Shown here: piece by piece, positions 59,669-64,000 of the stretch
Layout: every line of letters starts with the position of its first letter
Position numbering within the stretch: position 1 is the first letter of the stretch
Source: Flavimaribacter sp039888615
GTDB taxonomy: Bacteria > Pseudomonadota > Alphaproteobacteria > Rhizobiales > Rhizobiaceae
DNA: 64,000 bases
Assembly (NCBI GenBank): GCA_039888615.1
Contig: JBDQQS010000004.1
Direction: 5' to 3' (one strand)
Made by a program: the position numbers and the translations under genes
Notes under the pieces: model-generated
Told to the model about the DNA's origin: nothing
What the model saw: only the letters and a program-made list of their open reading frames with translations
Databases searched by the model: none

Positions 59669-61579
59669 ATGAACCCTGCATTAATGACGATCGCCGCCGA
59701 TCTGATCCGGCGAATTCCGCGCGCTGAGCGCGATTTGCTGGATGCAATGGCGTTGACGGAAAACGGTCTGGATTGCCGGTCTGAAGCCGGAATCCGCAGT
59801 CTCCTGGCCACCTTTCCGGGCGCGATCGTGCATGATGCGGAAACCGATCGCATACGCTTTGCGTCGCAGGACATGCGCCGCGCATTCAGGCAATTGCTGG
59901 ATTCGGCCGCGGACGATCAGGTTTCGTTACCGCCGGCGACGCTTTATGCGCGGGGCGAGGTTGCGCCGGCCATACTGGCGGCCCTGAAAGCCGGAATGCT
60001 GGAAGACGCGCTTGTATGGTTTCGCGAGCAGGGCGGTATTTTCTTCATGCATTATCATGGCCAGGACGCCTGTGGGCGTATTCTGGACGGTTTCCCGGAT
60101 GACGTGCGCCGCGAAAACTCGACTGTTGTTTTGTGTTCGGCGATGCACGCCCTGAAGTCAGGCAGCGTCAACAGGGCGCGTCACATTCTGCGCGAGTTCC
60201 GGGGCCCGGAAGCCATCGACATCGAACGCGTCGTCACGAGCCCGGACCGCTATTCGCTGGAGTTCCGGTCGTTTCGCCTGTTGATGGGCCTTTATGAAGA
60301 CGTGGCCTATTCGAAGCGCATCCAGCAATGCATGTTCGACCTGCTGGGTGAATTCTCGCTCGAAGACCATCTCAATCGCGGCGCCATCTACAACACAATG
60401 CTGGAACTGTGCATGCAGCAACAGCAACTGGGCACGGCGGAGGAGATCGCCAATCGCGCCGCCTATCACTACAGGCTCGCCGACGCGCACCTCATGGTGT
60501 TCTACATCGAGTTCCATCGCGGCGTGCTGGCGCTCATCCGGGGCTCCGTGCCGGACGCCGACGTGGCGGTGCATGCGGCTGAAAGCGCCCTCGGGCGAGT
60601 TGCATTCGATTCTCCGACAGATCGGCGATTGCTCGACCTGTTGAAGGCGATTACCGCCTATGAGAAGGGTGACGCGGAAGGGCTCGTCGCCTATCTCAAC
60701 AGCGAGTTCGACAAGTTCGCCTATGGCGAGTTGTGGCCAACCATCGTCGAACTGGCGCTCTATTACGGAAGTCTCGCCATCAGTGGCGAGTTGGGTGTTG
60801 CGGCGGCGCGCGCGTTTCTAGAGAAATGGCGCGTCCAGGAATGGCGGTCGCATCGTTTTCACGACGTTATCACCTTTCGGCAGATCGATATTCTGCAGAA
60901 CCACAATCGTTGGCAGGAGGCGGCGGACCTGCTCAACACCGTGCAGGCCAGGATCAATCGCACCTGGGTGGAGTCTGCAGAGGAGGCGCTGTCGCGGCTA
61001 GATGACAGCCGTGAAATCTGCATCGCGATGGCGTGGCTGAAACACCTCATCCATCAGGGCGCGGACGGGGACATGCGCGCGCGCCAGATCGAGGCGTTTC
61101 TCAACAATCCCAATCTGAACGGGCGCCAGCGCGCGGTCCAGATGATATGGGACGCCTATGTCGCGCGATCGCAGCGCAGCCTCACCCGTGCGCGACAACA
61201 GTTCACGCGGGCGCTGGAGGACTCGATGCGTTCAGGCGCGCTCACTCATCTCGTCGGAGAACGGGCTCTTATCGACAGGCTGCGTGATGACAGGCGCATC
61301 GCGGATTTTGTCCTGTCCACGCCCGGAACGGCCAGTTACTTGCGCAAGCTGGATCATTTCCACGCGACGTCGCAGCGCGACATGCCTGGCCTGACCCGGC
61401 AGGAGAAGCGGGTTCTGACGCTGGTCGCGGAGGGCGGGTCCAACAAGTTTGTGGCGCGCCAGATGCGGTTGTCGGAGGTGACGGTCAAGTTTCACCTGTC
61501 GAATATCTACCGCAAGATCGGGTGTCGCCGGCGCGCGGAAGCCGTCGCGGCCGCCCGCGCCCTGAATTGGGTCGCGTGA
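59669..61579 (+). CDS. LuxR family regulator, large MalT-like without P-loop domain
   Basis: This 636-residue protein ends in a LuxR helix-turn-helix (LTRQEKRVLTLVAEGGSNKF, VARQMRLSEVTVKFHLSNIY, about 573-630). The preceding 500 residues are helical and TPR-like (AALKAGMLEDALVWFREQGG, MLELCMQQQQLGTAEEIANR), resembling the C-terminal half of MalT-type STAND regulators. No Walker A motif is visible, so the ATPase module is absent. It stands upstream of the peptide-type ABC operon, its likely target. Confidence 0.85.
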   Translation: MNPALMTIAADLIRRIPRAERDLLDAMALTENGLDCRSEAGIRSLLATFPGAIVHDAETDRIRFASQDMRRAFRQLLDSAADDQVSLPPATLYARGEVAPAILAALKAGMLEDALVWFREQGGIFFMHYHGQDACGRILDGFPDDVRRENSTVVLCSAMHALKSGSVNRARHILREFRGPEAIDIERVVTSPDRYSLEFRSFRLLMGLYEDVAYSKRIQQCMFDLLGEFSLEDHLNRGAIYNTMLELCMQQQQLGTAEEIANRAAYHYRLADAHLMVFYIEFHRGVLALIRGSVPDADVAVHAAESALGRVAFDSPTDRRLLDLLKAITAYEKGDAEGLVAYLNSEFDKFAYGELWPTIVELALYYGSLAISGELGVAAARAFLEKWRVQEWRSHRFHDVITFRQIDILQNHNRWQEAADLLNTVQARINRTWVESAEEALSRLDDSREICIAMAWLKHLIHQGADGDMRARQIEAFLNNPNLNGRQRAVQMIWDAYVARSQRSLTRARQQFTRALEDSMRSGALTHLVGERALIDRLRDDRRIADFVLSTPGTASYLRKLDHFHATSQRDMPGLTRQEKRVLTLVAEGGSNKFVARQMRLSEVTVKFHLSNIYRKIGCRRRAEAVAAARALNWVA

Positions 61580-61594
61580 CGCATACCGCCTAAG

Positions 61595-61623
61595 ACCTAT
61601 ACCAATATCTTCAAAACCTATAC
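61595..61623. promoter_or_regulatory. ACCTATAC direct repeats spaced by 21 bases
   Basis: Two identical octamers (61595-61602 and 61616-61623) start exactly 21 bases apart, two helical turns, 16 bases after the LuxR gene stop and about 105 bases before the ABC operon. This is the expected arrangement for a LuxR- or response-regulator-type binding pair. Confidence 0.45.
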
Positions 61624-61669
61624 TATTAGCCGGTTGTGAAACCGCGAACTTTTCGCCGATCATGAGAGG

Positions 61670-61704
61670 ACGGCGGACCTGTGCAACCAAGACCGGGCCG
61701 CCGT
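61670..61704 (+). promoter_or_regulatory. leader hairpin ahead of the ABC permease gene
   Basis: The arms ACGGCGG (61670-61676) and CCGCCGT (61698-61704) form a perfect 7-base stem in the probable 5' leader, 24 bases before the start codon. A role in mRNA stability or translation control is possible. Confidence 0.35.
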
Positions 61705-61727
61705 GCAAACGGGGAACCGACATCAAC

Positions 61728-62759
61728 ATGCTGTCGAATCGCATCTTGTTGCTTGCCAGACGCCTCGTCGGTTTCGCCGGCGTGATGCTCGTGCTTTCCA
61801 TCATCATATTCGCGCTTGCAAGGATCGTTCCCGGCGACCCGGCGCGCATCGCGCTCGGACCCAGCGCCACCCAGGAGCAGGTCGACGCCATGCGCCAGGA
61901 AATGGGTCTCGATAAGCCGCTGGTTCAGCAATACATGGATTACGTCACGCACGGCGTGCGCGGCGATTTCGGAAAATCGCTGATATCGGGCCGCCAGGTC
62001 AGCCACGAAATCGCCAGTCTGCTGCCTGCAACGCTCGAACTGGTAATCGCGACGGTCTTCCTCATCGTCGTCATCTCGATACCGCTCGGCGTAATGACGG
62101 CGCGCCATCGCAACAGCTGGATCGATAATGTCGGCCGCTTCTTCTCAATCGTCGGCGTCACCATGCCGAGTTTCCTCTTTGCCATTTTGCTTCAGCTTGT
62201 CGCCGCGAGCTTCATGCCAGACTGGCCCGTGATCGGCCGCATCAACTATTCGCTGGACATCCCTGCAGGGCCAACCGGACTGCTGGTCGTGGATTCGATC
62301 CTCCACGGACGCTGGGACGTTCTGGGAAGCGCCCTGAAACATCTGGCGTTTCCGGCGCTTGCGCTCGCCATGGCCGGCATCGGCCAGATCACGCGCATCA
62401 CCCGCTCGGCGATGATAGAGCATCAGCGCCGCGATCATGTGCTCACGCTCAAATCCTTCGGCGTGCCGGAACGCGTGATCATCTTCCGCTACCTGCTCAA
62501 GCTGTCCTCGATTGCGCCGCTCACGATCATGGGGCTCGAATTCGCGTCGCTCATCGGCAACGCCTTCGTCGTCGAGATGGTGTTTTCCTGGGGCGGTTTC
62601 GCGTCCTACGGGCTCGAGGCGATCCTGCAGAAAGACCTCAACGCCGTCATGGCCGTGGTGCTCGTCTCGGGCCTGTTCTTCGTGATCGCCAATCTGGTCA
62701 TCGATATCGCGCTGATGGTGATCGACCCGCGGCTGCGTTTCAAGGAGGCCGGAGTATGA
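61728..62759 (+). CDS. peptide/oligopeptide-type ABC transporter permease (DppB family)
   Basis: The ATG at 61728 gives a 343-residue membrane protein with the DppB pattern: RIVPGDPARIALGPSATQEQ near the N-terminus, DKPLVQQYMDYV, GDFGKSL and the cytoplasmic loop RRDHVLTLKSFGVPERVIIF. The longer open frame is not used because GGGGA precedes this ATG. It pairs with the DppC-type gene that follows by a 4-base overlap. The binding protein is not in the window. Confidence 0.88.
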   Translation: MLSNRILLLARRLVGFAGVMLVLSIIIFALARIVPGDPARIALGPSATQEQVDAMRQEMGLDKPLVQQYMDYVTHGVRGDFGKSLISGRQVSHEIASLLPATLELVIATVFLIVVISIPLGVMTARHRNSWIDNVGRFFSIVGVTMPSFLFAILLQLVAASFMPDWPVIGRINYSLDIPAGPTGLLVVDSILHGRWDVLGSALKHLAFPALALAMAGIGQITRITRSAMIEHQRRDHVLTLKSFGVPERVIIFRYLLKLSSIAPLTIMGLEFASLIGNAFVVEMVFSWGGFASYGLEAILQKDLNAVMAVVLVSGLFFVIANLVIDIALMVIDPRLRFKEAGV

Positions 62760-63631
62760 GCGCTGTCGCCGAAAGCGAGCCAAAGGCCCTCAGCGCCGGC
62801 TACATGGCCTGGTACAGGTTCAGCCGCAATCCGGCGGCGCTCATCGGCGCACTCATGGTCATCTCCGTGATCCTGCTCGCCATATTCGCGCCGCTGATCG
62901 CCCCCTATCCGGACGACGTCGGGGCGAAGGTCGATTTCCGGTCCCGGCATATGGCGCCTGACTGGGCGCACTGGATGGGTACTGACAAGGTCGGCCGCGA
63001 TATCCTCACACGCGTGATATTCGGTTTTCGCGTCTCGCTGCTGCTTGTGATCGGCGTGCTCGGCGTCGCCGTTCCGGTCGGGGCGGTGCTCGGCATGCTC
63101 GCTGGCTTTTTCAGCGGCGCCGTCGAGAAGATCATTTCCGGCTTCACCAACGTGATGCTGGCCATTCCGCCGCTGGTCATGGCGCTCGCCATCGGCAATG
63201 TGCTCGAGCCCAATCTCGTCAATGCGATGCTCGCCATCACCTTCCTCTGGTGGACCTGGCATGCGCGGCTCGTTTACCGCGTTTCCAAATCGATCGCCGC
63301 GGAAGACTACATCGAGGCGGCCCGGCTTGCCGGCGCCAGTCACTGGCATATCCTCACGCGCGAAATCCTGCCGAACTGCGTTTCGGTGATTTCCGTCAAG
63401 ACCACGCTGGACGCCGCCTTCGTCATCCTGTTCGGCGCGACGCTCTCCTTCCTCGGCCTTGGTGTGAAGCCCCCGACTCCGGATCTCGGCACCATGGTCG
63501 CCGACGGCCGGCAATTCCTGCCGGAAATGTGGTGGGGCGTGCTCGGGCCGGGCTTTGCGATCTTCTACGCAACCCTCGGCTTCAATCTGCTGGGCGACGG
63601 CCTGCGCGACATGTTCGACGTGGAAGTCTGA
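62756..63631 (+). CDS. peptide/oligopeptide-type ABC transporter permease (DppC family)
   Basis: This 291-residue membrane protein has the DppC features HWMGTDKVGRDILTRVIFG, the loop EDYIEAARLAGASHWHILTR and EMWWGVLGPGFAIFYATLGF. It forms the channel with the preceding DppB-type protein. Its stop lies 3 bases before the ATPase gene. Confidence 0.88.
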   Translation: MSAVAESEPKALSAGYMAWYRFSRNPAALIGALMVISVILLAIFAPLIAPYPDDVGAKVDFRSRHMAPDWAHWMGTDKVGRDILTRVIFGFRVSLLLVIGVLGVAVPVGAVLGMLAGFFSGAVEKIISGFTNVMLAIPPLVMALAIGNVLEPNLVNAMLAITFLWWTWHARLVYRVSKSIAAEDYIEAARLAGASHWHILTREILPNCVSVISVKTTLDAAFVILFGATLSFLGLGVKPPTPDLGTMVADGRQFLPEMWWGVLGPGFAIFYATLGFNLLGDGLRDMFDVEV

Positions 63632-63634
63632 ACC

Positions 63635-64000
63635 ATGAGCGCTCTGCTTCAGATCAAGGATCTCGATGTCTCCTTCATGACCTACGGCTACCGCAGCCAC
63701 ATTCTGAAAAATGTCTCGCTCGAAGTGCCTGTAGGCGGACGCGTAGCCTTGATCGGCGAGACGGGCTCGGGAAAATCCGTGACCAGCAAGGCCGTGCTCG
63801 GAACCCTGCCGGACAACGCGACGGTCGAGGGCGGTTCGATCCGCTTTGCCGGCGATGACCTGCTGCATCTTCCCCAGAGCAAGCGCGACGCGCTGAAGGG
63901 CACGGCCTTCTCGATCATCATGCAGGATCCGTTGAGCTCGTTCAATCCGGTGTTCCGCATCGGCCGGCATCTCGACGACGTGATCTATTTCGCGGACCGT
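63635..64000 (+). CDS. peptide/oligopeptide-type ABC transporter ATP-binding protein (DppD family), 3' end outside window
   Basis: The first 122 residues are visible: an ABC ATPase with Walker A GETGSGKS (41-48) and the Q-loop segment IIMQDPLSSFNPVF. The frame is open to the right edge. The remaining DppD/DppF ATPase parts and a substrate-binding protein probably lie just outside the window. Confidence 0.85.
   Translation, partial: MSALLQIKDLDVSFMTYGYRSHILKNVSLEVPVGGRVALIGETGSGKSVTSKAVLGTLPDNATVEGGSIRFAGDDLLHLPQSKRDALKGTAFSIIMQDPLSSFNPVFRIGRHLDDVIYFADR

Noticed and set aside
1..64000. tRNA, rRNA, insertion sequences, integrase or phage genes
   Set aside because: No conserved rRNA segments, transposase or integrase motifs or attachment-site duplications were recognised by reading; a tRNA covariance search was not possible.

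Overview
The window is GC-rich, gene-dense DNA with many genes joined by 4-base ATGA overlaps. Its content points to an alphaproteobacterium, most likely of the Hyphomicrobiales (Rhizobiales): a xylFHG-xylB-xylA locus under a ROK regulator, TRAP and Liv-type uptake systems, CoA-linked catabolism of aromatic and branched acids, and the GCCGGACTTGATCCGGC palindromic intergenic repeat. The family or genus cannot be fixed from the sequence alone. No rRNA, tRNA, insertion sequence, prophage or CRISPR array was found, so this reads as chromosomal or megaplasmid catabolic sequence.

Left part (1-20454, mostly plus strand). A TRAP solute receptor (cut by the window edge) and small permease precede an M81 metallopeptidase, an alpha/beta hydrolase and an ornithine-cyclodeaminase-family protein. 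Then comes a 12-gene operon (4773-16923) best explained as CoA-dependent 2-aminobenzoate (anthranilate) catabolism. It holds a fused monooxygenase/reductase, SDR, MarR regulator, enoyl-CoA hydratase, acyl-CoA dehydrogenase, aryl-CoA ligase, a complete Liv-type ABC importer and a RidA-family protein. A BrnT/BrnA toxin-antitoxin pair, a cupin/VOC pair divergent from a TetR regulator, and a BenE-type carrier follow.

Middle part (20554-38015). An exported di-haem cytochrome and an FG-GAP/ASPIC protein are co-directional and overlapping with a ROK (XylR-like) regulator gene. That gene diverges from a complete xylose uptake and isomerase pathway. Downstream are dgcN, dgcA and a class IV aminotransferase (D-glutamate/D-amino-acid catabolism), glutaryl-CoA dehydrogenase, a repeat-rich intergenic region of about 720 bp, and an ankyrin protein.

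Right part. From 38021 to 52450 every gene is on the minus strand. One operon resembles acyclic-terpene/branched acyl-CoA carboxylation (AtuA-like, carboxyltransferase, hydratase, biotin carboxylase, TIGR03084 protein). Another runs TetR, TRAP P-Q-M, metallo-hydrolase, glutathione transferase and FAH-family hydrolase, with five consecutive 4-base overlaps. It looks like an uptake-plus-catabolism unit for an unknown organic acid. The remainder (52821-64000) holds an exported MORN protein, a thioesterase, an MDR oxidoreductase, a chagasin-like inhibitor, a metallophosphoesterase whose 3' end overlaps a cyclic-nucleotide-domain gene, an OmpA-family protein, a large LuxR-type regulator, and the start of a peptide-type ABC importer cut by the right edge.

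Functions are inferred from recognised motifs and gene context only; no database search was run.
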